64,000 nt of DNA from the NCBI RefSeq assembly GCF_002849855.1, contig NZ_CP018616.1:1488001-1552000 (forward strand), in the 5' to 3' direction. Position 1 is the stretch's first letter. Each line of letters opens with the position of its first letter. Shown here piece after piece: positions 30,637-40,240 of the stretch. The stretch comes from Vibrio azureus (GTDB lineage: Bacteria; Pseudomonadota; Gammaproteobacteria; Enterobacterales; Vibrionaceae). The position numbers and the translations under genes are program-made. The notes below the pieces were generated by a model that made no database searches, was not told where the DNA came from, and was given only the letters and a program-made list of their open reading frames with translations.

Positions 30637-31611
30637 TTACTTATTATCTGAATTGCTCAGACTCCAAACATATGCGGCAACTAGCTGTATTTTGTCTTCA
30701 CCAAGGATATTGTCCCAGGCAGGCATCACACCAGAACGACCGTACGCTAAGGTCTCTGTTACATCAGCTCGTGAACCACCAAATAACCAATATTGGTCCG
30801 TTAAATCAGGTGCTCCGACGGCAGGGTTGCCTTTACCGTCTGTTCCATGACAAGCAGCACAAACAACAAAACGCTTTTTACCGGCAGCCGCTTCTCTGGC
30901 ATTCACTTTACGACCAGATAAACTCAATGTATAGCTGACCACTTCTTTTATGCCTTCATCACCGAGAGCAGCTTGCCAAGAGGGCATTTGCCCAATACGG
31001 CCATGTTTTAGGGTTGTAACAATAGCACTAGGTTCTCCACCATAAAGCCAAGCGTCGTCAGTGAGGTTAGGAAAGCCTTTTTGGCCTCTGGCATCGGAAC
31101 CATGACATTGAGAACAGTTTTGTAAAAAGAGGCGCTGACCAACTTTTAATGCTTCTGGATCTTGCGCAATCTCAGGGATAGGACGAAGTCCTTCTGAGTT
31201 ATGCGTGAGCTTCTTAAACGTTTCACCAAAATATGCATTCGCATCATCAAGCTCTTTTGCATATTGATCTAGACGCTTGTTCAACTGAGCATCCGCGATA
31301 GAAGCTTGAGATGCCTCTAATGTGCCAACCGTTTGATCGGAGCTTTGCCAATTTAATAAGCCTTTAAAGCTGCCAAGGCCTGGGTATAAAGCAAAATAAA
31401 TCGCTGAGAAAACAAAAGTACCAATAAATAAATAAGTCCACCACTTAGGCAGCGGGTTGTTGAGTTCACGAATACCATCGTACTCATGCCCCATATCTGC
31501 ACCTTCATCCACGCCCATTTTATCCTTGGCACACCAAGCTAGGAGAATGGCACAGCCCACTAGAGTACCGATGGTTATGACGATAATCCAGAGACTCCAG
31601 AATGTATTCAT
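30637..31611 (-). CDS. ccoP: cbb3-type cytochrome c oxidase subunit III (diheme)
   Basis: This 324-aa subunit has two N-terminal helices (about 5-27 and 59-77) and two haem c sites, CSQCH (166-170) and CAACH (251-255). It passes electrons from periplasmic cytochromes to CcoO/CcoN. Its ATG overlaps the ccoQ stop by one base (TAATG). Confidence 0.94.
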   Translation of the reverse strand: MNTFWSLWIIVITIGTLVGCAILLAWCAKDKMGVDEGADMGHEYDGIRELNNPLPKWWTYLFIGTFVFSAIYFALYPGLGSFKGLLNWQSSDQTVGTLEASQASIADAQLNKRLDQYAKELDDANAYFGETFKKLTHNSEGLRPIPEIAQDPEALKVGQRLFLQNCSQCHGSDARGQKGFPNLTDDAWLYGGEPSAIVTTLKHGRIGQMPSWQAALGDEGIKEVVSYTLSLSGRKVNAREAAAGKKRFVVCAACHGTDGKGNPAVGAPDLTDQYWLFGGSRADVTETLAYGRSGVMPAWDNILGEDKIQLVAAYVWSLSNSDNK

Positions 31612-31784
31612 TACTTCTTAACTCCTTGGTTATTTTGGGGTTCTTTCTCTTCATCAGCAAAAACTAGGTTAGCATCTTCTTCAAAGCGTGCTTTACGCTT
31701 TTTACCAAATGCCCACCAAACAATGCCAATGAATGTCGCGAAAAGTACAACGGTATAAATGCTATGAATTGTACCGAAATCCAT
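31611..31784 (-). CDS. ccoQ: cbb3-type cytochrome oxidase subunit CcoQ/FixQ
   Basis: A 57-codon gene reads MDFGTIHSIYTVVLF and then a hydrophobic segment (to about residue 26), followed by a charged tail GKKRKARFEEDANLVFADE. Size, single helix and position between ccoO and ccoP identify it. Its stop codon overlaps the ccoP start. CcoQ stabilises the CcoNOP complex. Confidence 0.92.
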   Translation of the reverse strand: MDFGTIHSIYTVVLFATFIGIVWWAFGKKRKARFEEDANLVFADEEKEPQNNQGVKK

Positions 31785-31794
31785 GTCTTTCCCC

Positions 31795-32415
31795 TTATTT
31801 CATTGCAAGACCAAGAGACTGAAGGTAAGCGATCAGAGCATCCATCTCTGATTTACCTTGAACGTCTTTTGTTGCATTTGCGATTTGTTCATCCGTGTAT
31901 GGCACACCAAAATCATCTCGGAATAGCGCTAGTTTTTTCGGTGTTAATTTACCATCAAGAATATTGTCAGCTAACCAAGGGTAGCCAGGCATAATTGATT
32001 CAGGAACCAGCTCACGTGGGTCCATTAGGTGAACACGGTGCCACTCATCGGAATAACGGCCTCCGACACGGGCTAGGTCAGGGCCAGTACGCTTAGAACC
32101 CCAAAGGAAAGGGTGTTCCCAAACACTTTCGCCAGCCACGGAGTAGTGTCCGTAACGTTCAGTTTCCGCACGAAATGGGCGAATCATCTGACTGTGACAA
32201 ACACTACAACCTTCGCGAATATACACATCACGACCTTCCATTTGCAGTGCAGTGTATGGTTTGAGGTTTTTGACGGGTTCATTCGTTTGCTTTTGGAAGA
32301 TCAGTGGTGTAATTTCAACCAAGGCTCCCCAACTAATCGCAATAACGATGAAGATAGCCAGCAAACCGACATTGCGTTCTAGAATTTCATGGCGATTACT
32401 CGAATTATTACTCAT
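31795..32415 (-). CDS. ccoO: cbb3-type cytochrome c oxidase subunit II (monoheme)
   Basis: This 206-aa subunit has an N-terminal anchor (about 14-36) and one haem c site, CSVCH, at residues 70-74, followed by SQMIRPF. It bridges electrons to the catalytic subunit. It is 12 bp after ccoN and 10 bp before ccoQ. Confidence 0.94.
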   Translation of the reverse strand: MSNNSSNRHEILERNVGLLAIFIVIAISWGALVEITPLIFQKQTNEPVKNLKPYTALQMEGRDVYIREGCSVCHSQMIRPFRAETERYGHYSVAGESVWEHPFLWGSKRTGPDLARVGGRYSDEWHRVHLMDPRELVPESIMPGYPWLADNILDGKLTPKKLALFRDDFGVPYTDEQIANATKDVQGKSEMDALIAYLQSLGLAMK

Positions 32416-32427
32416 TCTCTAATCTCC

Positions 32428-33861
32428 TTAGGCCGGTAGTGGGATTGCTTTTAGGCTTTCTTTCGGTGCATTCACTGTCTTGTAAGTGTTGTACGCCATT
32501 AAGAACATACCAGACAAGAAGATTAACCCACCAACAAAGCGAATAAAGTAGAAAGGATGAGAGGCTGCAACCGATTCGACAAAGCTATAAGTCAATGTGC
32601 CGTCCGAGTTTACCGCACGCCACATAAGCCCTTGCATCACTCCAGAGATCCACATTGCAACGATATACAGAACAGTACCTATGGTTGCTAGCCAAAAGTG
32701 AACGTTGATCAGCTTGATCGAGTACATACGTTCTTGACCAAATAACTTCGGAACAAGGTGATAGACAGAGCCAATAGAGACCATCGCTACCCACCCCAAA
32801 GCACCTGAATGAACATGTCCTATTGTCCAGTCGGTATAATGAGAGAGCGCATTAACGGTTTTAATTGCCATCATTGGGCCTTCGAATGTCGACATGCCGT
32901 AAAACGAAAGGGAGACGATCAAAAAGCGCAGAATAGGGTCATATCGAAGCTTATGCCAAGCTCCGGAAAGCGTCATGATACCGTTAATCATTCCGCCCCA
33001 TGATGGAGCAAAGAGAACGAGTGACATGACCATACCTAGAGACTGAGTCCAGTCAGGTAGGGCAGTATAATGTAAGTGGTGTGGACCAGCCCAAATATAG
33101 AGTGATATTAGTGCCCAAAAGTGAACGATAGATAGGCGGTATGAATAGACTGGGCGCTCAGCTTGCTTAGGAACGAAATAGTACATCATACCTAGAAAGC
33201 CAGCCGTAAGAAGGAAACCAACCGCGTTATGTCCGTACCACCACTGCACCATTGCATCAATGGCACCAGAGTAGATAGAGTAAGATTTTAGCCCTGATAC
33301 TGGAATGGCCATGCTATTTACAATGTGTAAGACAGCAACAGTAATAATGAATGCGCCGAAAAACCAGTTGGCCACATAAATATGGGAGGTTTTACGCTTC
33401 ACTAGCGTTCCAAAGAACACCACCGCATAAGAAACCCAAACAATCGCAATGGCGATATCAATTGGCCACTCAAGCTCAGCATATTCTTTCGAAGTGGTAT
33501 AACCCATAGGAAGGGTAATTGCAGCAGCAAGAATAATTGCTTGCCAACCCCAAAAAGTAAAGGTGACCAAAGGCCCACCAAAAAGACGTGTTTGACAGGT
33601 ACGCTGCACAACATAATAGGATGTTGCAAACAGAGCACTGGTACCAAACGCAAAAATAACCGCATTTGTATGCAGGGGACGTAAACGACTGAAGGTCAAC
33701 CACGGCGTATCAAAGTTTAACTGTGGCCAAACTAACTGAGCGGCTATAAAAACACCAACGGCCATGCCGACAATTCCCCACAGTATTGTCACTATGGTAA
33801 ACTGACGAACGACGGTATAGTTGTAGTTGTGCTCGAGCTGATTTACTTGGCTCATTTCCAT
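32428..33861 (-). CDS. ccoN: cbb3-type cytochrome c oxidase catalytic subunit I
   Basis: This 477-aa subunit has about 12 membrane helices and the conserved histidines for haem b, haem b3 and CuB (for example [17 protein letters not shown] and the HVHSGALGW region). It is the high-affinity terminal oxidase used at low oxygen. It is the first gene of ccoNOQP. The start could be 33861 or the ATG at 33855. I found no TTGAT-N4-ATCAA match in the 250-bp upstream region. Confidence 0.95.
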   Translation of the reverse strand: MEMSQVNQLEHNYNYTVVRQFTIVTILWGIVGMAVGVFIAAQLVWPQLNFDTPWLTFSRLRPLHTNAVIFAFGTSALFATSYYVVQRTCQTRLFGGPLVTFTFWGWQAIILAAAITLPMGYTTSKEYAELEWPIDIAIAIVWVSYAVVFFGTLVKRKTSHIYVANWFFGAFIITVAVLHIVNSMAIPVSGLKSYSIYSGAIDAMVQWWYGHNAVGFLLTAGFLGMMYYFVPKQAERPVYSYRLSIVHFWALISLYIWAGPHHLHYTALPDWTQSLGMVMSLVLFAPSWGGMINGIMTLSGAWHKLRYDPILRFLIVSLSFYGMSTFEGPMMAIKTVNALSHYTDWTIGHVHSGALGWVAMVSIGSVYHLVPKLFGQERMYSIKLINVHFWLATIGTVLYIVAMWISGVMQGLMWRAVNSDGTLTYSFVESVAASHPFYFIRFVGGLIFLSGMFLMAYNTYKTVNAPKESLKAIPLPA

Positions 33862-34110
33862 GCTTCCAATTTCTAATTAACTATACTTTTCTTCCAACAC
33901 GACTTGCGTCGTAACGCCACCCAAGTAAACTCAAGAATCTAAGGGTAAACATCACTTTGTTTCTATTGCTGACTTTATGAAAAGTGGCATTTTCAATAAG
34001 TCACTATACTTGAATTAACATTCCAATGACAGAGAGCTAACCTTTCTAAGTCTCCGGAAATCTGTTTTTATTTTAAAAATTTGAAGCTTGTTACAAGGAC
34101 ATTAAGAATC

Positions 34111-34467
34111 ATGCCAGCACAAAAATTAACCAAAGCGCGACTTGCACAAATAATAATCATGTTAAGCATCTTAGTTGTGGCTTTTTTTTGGCGTACACTG
34201 ACCTATGAGGCCAATGAACAAGTGATTTGTCAATCTGAAAAGGTATGTAAAATCAAAAGTTTAAAATCAAATGTGACGCTAATTAAAAGTGTAACTGGTA
34301 TTTCAGTTCAAAACCCAGAAAAACAAAAAATTAGAATAAACCTGAACCGTGGTAGTTCACATATTGACACAAAAAAAACTCATACTTTAATTCCATGGGA
34401 GGATATAAATAGCGACAAAATAGTCACCATTAGCGTTGATGACGTTTCTGTAAATGTTATTTTGTAA
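34111..34467 (+). CDS. Small membrane-anchored protein of unknown function
   Basis: This 118-aa protein has one N-terminal helix (residues about 12-28) and a periplasmic-type beta-rich domain with two cysteines (ICQSEKVCKIKS). It lies between divergent ccoN and nosP, a conserved position in Vibrio. The ATG at 34111 is preceded by AAGGAC; an extension to 34081 begins with TTG. I do not recognise a family. The context suggests a link to respiration. Confidence 0.65.
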   Translation: MPAQKLTKARLAQIIIMLSILVVAFFWRTLTYEANEQVICQSEKVCKIKSLKSNVTLIKSVTGISVQNPEKQKIRINLNRGSSHIDTKKTHTLIPWEDINSDKIVTISVDDVSVNVIL

Positions 34468-34573
34468 ACTAATAGAAGATTTCTGTTCTTTTTTTCAACA
34501 TATAAAGAGTGTTCATCTGGCGAAATTATACAGTAGTGGTATAAAGTAACATTAATATCAACAATGATTTATT

Positions 34574-35761
34574 ATGTACTGCCAAACTGCCTTTACCCAT
34601 ATTCAAGATGAACGCTCAGCCATACAAAAACTGGCTTCTGAGCTAAATGGCAATAAGCTCGCTTATCTACTTTGCTACTATACGGCTGACTACGACTTTC
34701 AAGAAATAGCGCAGTGCTTATCTGAATTCTTCCCACATACTCCTTTTCATGGCACAAGTTCCTGTCGAGCAATCATGACAGACCAAGGTCATCATCAAGG
34801 GCCAGTTATCGCAGCAATGGCAGTATACGAATCTGGCTCTCATGCGTACGGAACAGGGTTAGCAAAGTATCAAATCAGCACCAAAAAAAGTGTTAACGAA
34901 GCATTAGATATGGCTTTACATCATGCAGACCGAGTAGGGGAAGTTCCGAATTTAATTTTATTGCATGCCACACCAGGACGCGAGGAAGCCATAATAAAAT
35001 GTATTGATGATCGATTTGGCACATTGGTTCCGATCATTGGTGGATCATCAGCGGACAATGATATTAAAGGAAATTGGTCCATTATCACCACTCAAGGCAG
35101 CGAGCAGTCGGGACTGAGCATCACGTTATTTTATTCTTCTCAATCGGTTGATGTTTCATTTAGTGCAGGGCATACACCGACAATACACTCAGGAGTCGTT
35201 ACCGATGCATGCGGCCGGTGTGTCCTCGAAATCGATGGCGAACCCGCCCTGGACGTTTATCGATTTTGGACTGAAACTCAAGAGGATTCAGGTGACGATA
35301 CTTTTTTTCTATTCGATAAATCAACTGCTTACCCTCTAGGGCGTCTCGCGGGGCTAGTCTCTCATCGCCCATATTATAAGCTCTCCCATCCAGTAAGAGG
35401 CACACCTGAAGGCGGGATAGAATTGTTCACTGACATCAATATGGGGGACATTGTCACCCTGATGAAAGGCAATAAAGAATGCCTACTTTCAAGAGTAACA
35501 CGTGTGGTGAACACAGCTTTCAACCAAAAGTTCGAAAATTCACAAAAGATAGGCGTAATTAATATTTTCTGCGCCGGTTCTATGCTGAATCTTAAACAAG
35601 ACATCACCAATGTTTATGAGCAGGTGACCCGAGAGCTCAATAACAAGCCCTTTATTTGCCCGTTCACATTCGGTGAACAGGGGCGCTTTATTGGTGGTGA
35701 AAACGGGCATGCTAATTTAATGATTTCATCAGCTATTTTCCATAAGCCTAATGATGAATAA
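34574..35761 (+). CDS. nosP: FIST-domain sensor, NosP type
   Basis: This 395-aa cytosolic protein has an N-terminal FIST domain (about 30-220, with HGTSSCRAIMTDQG and GGSSADND) and a C-terminal FIST_C domain (about 230-375, with CAGSMLNLKQDI and FTFGEQGR). FIST proteins of the NosP group bind haem and report nitric oxide to a partner histidine kinase. In V. cholerae a NosP protein is encoded beside the hybrid kinase VpsS, and the same arrangement is seen here (18-bp gap). Haem binding cannot be proved from sequence. Confidence 0.82.
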   Translation: MYCQTAFTHIQDERSAIQKLASELNGNKLAYLLCYYTADYDFQEIAQCLSEFFPHTPFHGTSSCRAIMTDQGHHQGPVIAAMAVYESGSHAYGTGLAKYQISTKKSVNEALDMALHHADRVGEVPNLILLHATPGREEAIIKCIDDRFGTLVPIIGGSSADNDIKGNWSIITTQGSEQSGLSITLFYSSQSVDVSFSAGHTPTIHSGVVTDACGRCVLEIDGEPALDVYRFWTETQEDSGDDTFFLFDKSTAYPLGRLAGLVSHRPYYKLSHPVRGTPEGGIELFTDINMGDIVTLMKGNKECLLSRVTRVVNTAFNQKFENSQKIGVINIFCAGSMLNLKQDITNVYEQVTRELNNKPFICPFTFGEQGRFIGGENGHANLMISSAIFHKPNDE

Positions 35762-35779
35762 GTCTCTAGAGATCGAAAG

Positions 35780-37480
35780 ATGGAAATTTTACAAGAATTG
35801 CTTGTTGACCTTAGAGAGTCAAAACAGCGAGAAAAGATCTTAGCCGACGAAAATAAAGCCATTCTTTCTGCGATCTCGAGTATGAGTGAAGCCAAGAACA
35901 AGCAGGAAATATTTTCGTGTCTTAATAACGCGTTAAAAAAGTACATCAACTATGATGACTTTATCGTGATTACCCGAGATGATAACTCTCAAGCATTTAG
36001 TACATTAATTGCAACAAACGGTGTCTTTGAGTATGCCAATTGGTTACAGGGTAATGCATCGGATAGGGCACTTAATGGTGAGTGCATTTTGCTTTTTGAG
36101 CCAATGTTATTAAATGAATTCAGTCAGTTAAATTCTTTTATTCATAGCCAAGTGAACTCGATAATTATGACTGGCGTGCATACTGAAGTGACACAAAATA
36201 TCATTTTATTGGTTGGAGCTAAAAAAGGGCATTTCAGCATTCAGAGCCGTGAAACATTAAAACGTTTTCGACCATTGATTGAAAGGGCAATCATAGATAT
36301 TGAAAATAAAGAAAAGTTACAACGTATCGTTGATTTGCGGACTTTTGAGCTAGCCAAAGCACGTGAAGAGGCAGAAAAAGCCAACCAGTCTAAGTCAGAG
36401 TTCCTGGCAATGATGAGCCACGAAATAAGAACGCCTCTCAATTCTGTTTTAGGCTTGCTTGATATTTTAAGGCAATCGACACTCGATCATCAGCAGTCTG
36501 ATGTACTTTATCAAATGGAAAGCTCAGCTGAATTGCTACTTGCCATCATCAGTGACATTTTGGATCTTTCTAAAATAGAGTCGGGTAGTTTCTTATTACA
36601 TGAACAATGGACCAATTTAAGTGACAAGGTCACATTTGTAATCTCTCAGCAAAAACAGGTAGCATTAAGCAAAAACTTAACTTTTTCTCATATCAGTAAC
36701 CTCGATAAAAACAAGCAATATTGGATTGATGACACGCGTCTTTCACAAGTGCTATTTAATATCATTGGAAACGCAATCAAGTTTACCGACTCAGGACGTG
36801 TTGATGTCAGTGTTTTAGAATCTAAAGGCGAAATTACTTTTTCCATTGTAGATTCAGGAATTGGAATCCCGGAATCAAAGCTTGATCATCTATTTACTGC
36901 ATTTCATCAAGGCGATAGCTCCATAACACGTCGCTTTGGTGGGACGGGACTTGGCCTTGCAATCACTAAGTATTTGGTTGAAATGATGAGAGGCTCAATC
37001 ACAGTTGAAAGCACTGAATACGTAGGTTCGGAGTTTAAAATTACAATCCCAGTCAGAACAAGAGACTATCAATTGAGTCTTGCCAGTACAGTTGAGGCTC
37101 GTTTACCAGACAAGAAAATGAATTTTTTGGTGGTAGAAGATACAAAATCCAACCAAATGGTGATTAAACTTATCCTTAACCAACTCGGGCACAGTGTATT
37201 TATCGCCAGCAATGGCAGAGATGCCATTAAACTAATTGAAAATCAATCAGATAAAAAGATAGATATGATTTTAATGGATGTCTCAATGCCTGTGATGGAT
37301 GGAATTACGGCCACACAAATATTGAGAAAAAACGGCATTAAAATCCCAATCATTGCTTTGACGGCTCACGCATTGGATGGAGATAAGAAAAATTGTTTAA
37401 CTGCCGGTATGGATGGTTTTGTTTCTAAACCAGTTCGTAAGCAAGAAATCATAAAAGCCATTGAGAGCTTATCCAAATGA
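35780..37480 (+). CDS. vpsS: VpsS-like hybrid histidine kinase
   Basis: This 566-aa cytosolic kinase has an N-terminal coiled coil, a GAF-like region (about 45-175), a HisKA domain with H214 in [10 protein letters not shown], a HATPase_c domain ([24 protein letters not shown]) and a receiver with D500 in [11 protein letters not shown]. It has no membrane segment, so the input must come from a partner, most likely the NosP protein encoded 18 bp upstream. VpsS in V. cholerae feeds the quorum-sensing phosphorelay and biofilm control. Confidence 0.82.
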   Translation: MEILQELLVDLRESKQREKILADENKAILSAISSMSEAKNKQEIFSCLNNALKKYINYDDFIVITRDDNSQAFSTLIATNGVFEYANWLQGNASDRALNGECILLFEPMLLNEFSQLNSFIHSQVNSIIMTGVHTEVTQNIILLVGAKKGHFSIQSRETLKRFRPLIERAIIDIENKEKLQRIVDLRTFELAKAREEAEKANQSKSEFLAMMSHEIRTPLNSVLGLLDILRQSTLDHQQSDVLYQMESSAELLLAIISDILDLSKIESGSFLLHEQWTNLSDKVTFVISQQKQVALSKNLTFSHISNLDKNKQYWIDDTRLSQVLFNIIGNAIKFTDSGRVDVSVLESKGEITFSIVDSGIGIPESKLDHLFTAFHQGDSSITRRFGGTGLGLAITKYLVEMMRGSITVESTEYVGSEFKITIPVRTRDYQLSLASTVEARLPDKKMNFLVVEDTKSNQMVIKLILNQLGHSVFIASNGRDAIKLIENQSDKKIDMILMDVSMPVMDGITATQILRKNGIKIPIIALTAHALDGDKKNCLTAGMDGFVSKPVRKQEIIKAIESLSK

Positions 37481-37488
37481 ATGACCAG

Positions 37489-37530
37489 TAATATAGACTT
37501 AAACAATCATGATTGTTTAAGTCTATATTA
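37489..37530. repeat. Perfect 42-bp palindrome after vpsS
   Basis: Positions 37489-37509 are the exact reverse complement of 37510-37530, with no loop; the outer part reads TAATATAGACTTAAACAATCA. It begins 8 bp after the vpsS stop. It may be the operon's terminator, though it lacks a clear T-tract, or a protein-binding or cruciform site near dif. Confidence 0.85.
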
Positions 37531-37587
37531 CATATTTTATGTTAAATACGATTATGTTCAATACAGTATCCAACAAAGCAAGCTCAA

Positions 37588-37625
37588 AAAGAAGAGTAGG
37601 CCAAACCCATAGAAGATTTGGCCTA
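37588..37625 (-). terminator. Leftward terminator between dif and vpsS
   Basis: TAGGCCAAA (37597-37605) pairs with TTTGGCCTA (37617-37625). Read on the minus strand the stem is followed by CTCTTCTTTTTG. It would stop leftward transcription leaving the prophage through dif. Confidence 0.7.
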
Positions 37626-37637
37626 TATCTAAACCCT

Positions 37638-37665
37638 ATTTAACATAACATACATAATACGCACC
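37638..37665 (-). other. dif: Chromosomal dif site (XerCD), left prophage junction
   Basis: On the minus strand the site has the XerC arm GGTGCGTATTA, the 6-bp centre TGTATG and the XerD arm TTATGTTAAAT. This matches the 11-6-11 layout of gammaproteobacterial dif sites. It resolves chromosome dimers with FtsK and XerCD at the terminus, and filamentous phages use it as attB. The last codons of the DUF3693 gene run through it. Confidence 0.95.
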
Positions 37666-38008
37666 GAATCGTGGATCCAGCTGGGCTTGCTTCTGTAGAC
37701 ACAAAAACGGCGCAAACCGTTGAAATGCCTGATAAACCAAGCCCATTAAATTTTTTTGCGATGTTTTCCCATACGGCTTTAATCTGTGGATTTTCGTTGC
37801 GGTCAGCGTGACAACCCAGCAAAGCGATCTCTGGGTCTAAACCTGATCTTTTGGCGAGGAAAATTGCTTGTATATCAGTCATATAGCGCTTTCCTTTGCG
37901 AAAATCACTGATTCTTTGCGGCGGTATCTTCATATCGGCCGCTATTTGCTTGTCTTGTACGTAACTTTGAGCCTTTTTATAGGCATCTAACAGTTGATTT
38001 TGATACAT
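37640..38008 (-). CDS. DUF3693 protein, predicted phage repressor with HTH
   Basis: This 122-aa protein has an N-terminal helix-turn-helix (about 18-45: VQDKQIAADMKIPPQRISDFRKGKRYM) and a DUF3693-type C-terminal half. It is divergent from the phage replication genes, with three palindromic operator-like sites between, the layout of RstR in CTX phage. Its last 11 or so codons (from about RCVLCMLC) are read through the dif site, so the C-terminal end depends on integration. A fragment of a second copy lies at 49224-49420. Confidence 0.8.
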   Translation of the reverse strand: MYQNQLLDAYKKAQSYVQDKQIAADMKIPPQRISDFRKGKRYMTDIQAIFLAKRSGLDPEIALLGCHADRNENPQIKAVWENIAKKFNGLGLSGISTVCAVFVSTEASPAGSTIRCVLCMLC

Positions 38009-38046
38009 ACCAAATCCTCCATAACTGCCAGTTTAGCTTATTAGTC

Positions 38047-38106
38047 ACCATTTTTGGTGCCTTGTGCTAACCAATATTGGTGACTATTCTGATAACCAAA
38101 TCTGGT
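38047..38106. promoter_or_regulatory. Three-site operator array between repressor and replication genes
   Basis: Three 12-bp palindromic sites occur: ACCATTTTTGGT (38047-38058), ACCAATATTGGT (38070-38081) and ACCAAATCTGGT (38095-38106). Their starts are 23 and 25 bp apart. The shared form is ACC-N6-GGT. They lie in the divergent promoter region of the DUF3693 gene and are probable binding sites for that protein. Confidence 0.75.
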
Positions 38107-38269
38107 TACTGGCGAGATTAATCTGACCACTTTAACTTGGTCTTTGCACTAGATACCCATGATTTGGTCTCAACTGACAACGACAACCTTTAAGTAACAT
38201 CATTATCATTAGTTTAGCTAATTTTGTTACGTTGTCACCAAGTTAATCTTTACTTTAGGAAAAAGAGTT

Positions 38270-38896
38270 ATGCTTACGGAAAAAATTAAAGCCCTCATAG
38301 AGAAAGAAGCTCAGCTCAACCCTCGCCTAACTGGTGTCTTTTTCCGTAAGCATCTTGGGCAATCAATGTGCTCTGAAGATGGTTTACTAACTGATTTGGC
38401 CGTCTCTTGTTTCGAATATTTCAACCAGCTTAAGAACGACTTAAAACAAAAAGCGCATAGAGCCAGCTTGCAAAAACAAAAGCAGGAACACGAACGCTTA
38501 CAAGCTTCAGCCAAGCGCGTGAACCAATTTGTTATCAAATCGGCCAATCAAGCTAACGCTCGTTTTATTGGGTCGCTTCGTTTTTCTCTTCAAGCTGGCA
38601 ACCTAATAATCAAAACTCTCTCACGTTCTATGCCAAATCCCGCGAAATCGATTCGTCGTTACCTCAAAAAGCTTGGCGTCAATCATCTAGGTAAAACACA
38701 GCAAGAACGTGACGGTGTCACTTATGTTGAGTTCACTAATGAGGCCGTGAATAACATTCTTGACGTTCTAAAGGAAAAGCAAGCCACTAATGAAACCGTC
38801 CCAACGAGTACGGATATTCACTTGTTACCAGTGGCTCATTATGTCGAACCTCAGTGCTCGAACACTTCGCTAATTTTTCAACCTTTGGCGGCCTAA
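38270..38896 (+). CDS. Filamentous phage early protein of unknown function
   Basis: This 208-aa protein is highly basic and helical, with a charged coiled coil at about 45-85 (LKNDLKQKAHRASLQKQKQEHERLQ). It is the first rightward gene after the operator array, directly before the small gene and rep. I do not recognise a family; a DNA-binding or replication accessory role is an inference. A decayed second copy is recognisable at 50270-50460. A perfect matS motif lies within the gene. Confidence 0.7.
   Translation: MLTEKIKALIEKEAQLNPRLTGVFFRKHLGQSMCSEDGLLTDLAVSCFEYFNQLKNDLKQKAHRASLQKQKQEHERLQASAKRVNQFVIKSANQANARFIGSLRFSLQAGNLIIKTLSRSMPNPAKSIRRYLKKLGVNHLGKTQQERDGVTYVEFTNEAVNNILDVLKEKQATNETVPTSTDIHLLPVAHYVEPQCSNTSLIFQPLAA
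38709..38721 (+). promoter_or_regulatory. matS motif (MatP binding site)
   Basis: GTGACGGTGTCAC matches the matS consensus GTGACRNYGTCAC at every position. MatP, encoded at 56455-56904, binds such sites to organise the terminus macrodomain. The site lies inside the coding sequence of a prophage gene, about 1 kb from dif. Confidence 0.75.
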
Positions 38897-38898
38897 CT

Positions 38899-39111
38899 AT
38901 GAATACGCAAACCATCTATTTTGATTTGTTACCTGACTATACGGTATCCGTGTTGGTTAAGGGCTGCAATGACTGGGACTTGTTCAAATCCATGTCTCAC
39001 TTAGAGTTTTGGGCGTTAACGCATTTTGACCATTTCACATTGGTGTCTATCACCAATACCACTCATCAAGAACGTTTGGCTTTGGGGGTTTTCGATGACT
39101 ACAACAACTAA
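38899..39111 (+). CDS. Small filamentous phage protein upstream of rep
   Basis: This 70-aa protein (MNTQTIYFDLLPDYTVSVLV start) lies 2 bp after the previous stop and overlaps the rep start by 17 bp. It has no membrane segment. Its position is typical of a small accessory gene in this phage group. I know no function for it. Confidence 0.65.
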   Translation: MNTQTIYFDLLPDYTVSVLVKGCNDWDLFKSMSHLEFWALTHFDHFTLVSITNTTHQERLALGVFDDYNN

Positions 39112-40237
39112 AGTGATCACCTCAGTACCTGAGTTAATCCACATTGACTACTTATGCTTTACGTTCTCAGTCAAAGACCTTCGCCACTGTTATCACGGCT
39201 TGGCTAAGCGTCACAAGAATGAGGTCGTTAAAGGGCTACCAAAGAAAAGCTTGCTTAAGCGTGCGGTACGTTCGCCTAAGTTCCCTCCTCCACCTCGCTT
39301 TGATTCGACAGTTGCGAAGACGGCTGAAGAGATTGAACAGTACAACACGGCCTACGAGTTTTGTTACCGCAACTACTTAGAAGAGACTTTGCGCATTTTC
39401 ACCAATCAGGTATTGGGTTTGTCTTTGTCTGCTCCTCGTGGCCTTGGCTTTCAGTTCTATACCGAGTCCATGAAATTGACTTCTGATACAGGTGAAGATT
39501 TCTGCGGTTATGTTGGCATTGGTGGCAATAACGACACAGTACATTTTCAAATTAATGGTACTGGCTGTAAGCACATGTTTGCTCGTAACTCTCGCTATGT
39601 CATTCACGATTGGCTTAGTAATGTTCTCGGTGTTCAAACACTGGCGCGGGTTGATTTGGCCTATGACGATTATGACGGGTTGTTTGATTGTAACTATGCC
39701 AAAAAAGCTTGGCTTGATGGTGCCTTTCGAACCTCTGCCCGTGGCCGTCCTCCAGTACTGCATGAACAGGTAACGATATCCAAGATTGTCAAAGGTCAGC
39801 CGGAATATACACGTGAGCAATATTCTGTTGGTTCTCGTACTTCTCGCGTCTATTGGCGCATCTACAACAAGGCATTAGAACAGAACTTGGCACAAACGGG
39901 CCTCACTTGGTATCGCTCTGAAGTTGAACTTAAAAAATGGAACATTGATGTTCTTTTGAATCCTGATGGGGCTTTTGCGGCCATCAATGACTTTGCTGCC
40001 TCTATCTCTTCAGCTCGTAAGGTAGACACCAAACCAAAGCCAACCAAACGCGTTGCTTTAGACCTGTTGGCCTCTGCGCATTGGATGCGCCGACAGTATG
40101 GAAAAACACTTAATTCCCTCATCGAATTCTATGAGGGTGACATTGAAACAGTAATCGGTTCTCTCATTCGCGATGGAACAAAATTCACCTTCCCTAATAC
40201 CTATGGAAAGTTGGTGACTCACATATTGGAGACTTAA
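39095..40237 (+). CDS. rep: Phage replication initiation protein (Rep)
   Basis: This 380-aa protein resembles the Rep_trans-type replication initiators of Vibrio filamentous phages (Vf33 Vpf402 type) and the pII analog role. It has VDLAYDDYDGLFD near 185-200 and YWRIYNKALEQN near 250, segments common in these nickases; a tyrosine there could act in strand cleavage. It starts the rolling-circle plus-strand replication. The ATG at 39095 was chosen because the upstream part is shared with the overlapping small gene. Confidence 0.8.
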   Translation: MTTTTKVITSVPELIHIDYLCFTFSVKDLRHCYHGLAKRHKNEVVKGLPKKSLLKRAVRSPKFPPPPRFDSTVAKTAEEIEQYNTAYEFCYRNYLEETLRIFTNQVLGLSLSAPRGLGFQFYTESMKLTSDTGEDFCGYVGIGGNNDTVHFQINGTGCKHMFARNSRYVIHDWLSNVLGVQTLARVDLAYDDYDGLFDCNYAKKAWLDGAFRTSARGRPPVLHEQVTISKIVKGQPEYTREQYSVGSRTSRVYWRIYNKALEQNLAQTGLTWYRSEVELKKWNIDVLLNPDGAFAAINDFAASISSARKVDTKPKPTKRVALDLLASAHWMRRQYGKTLNSLIEFYEGDIETVIGSLIRDGTKFTFPNTYGKLVTHILET

Positions 40238-40240
40238 CAC

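Noticed and set aside
33862..34110. FNR box in front of ccoN
   Set aside because: No TTGAT-N4-ATCAA or close variant was found in the region.
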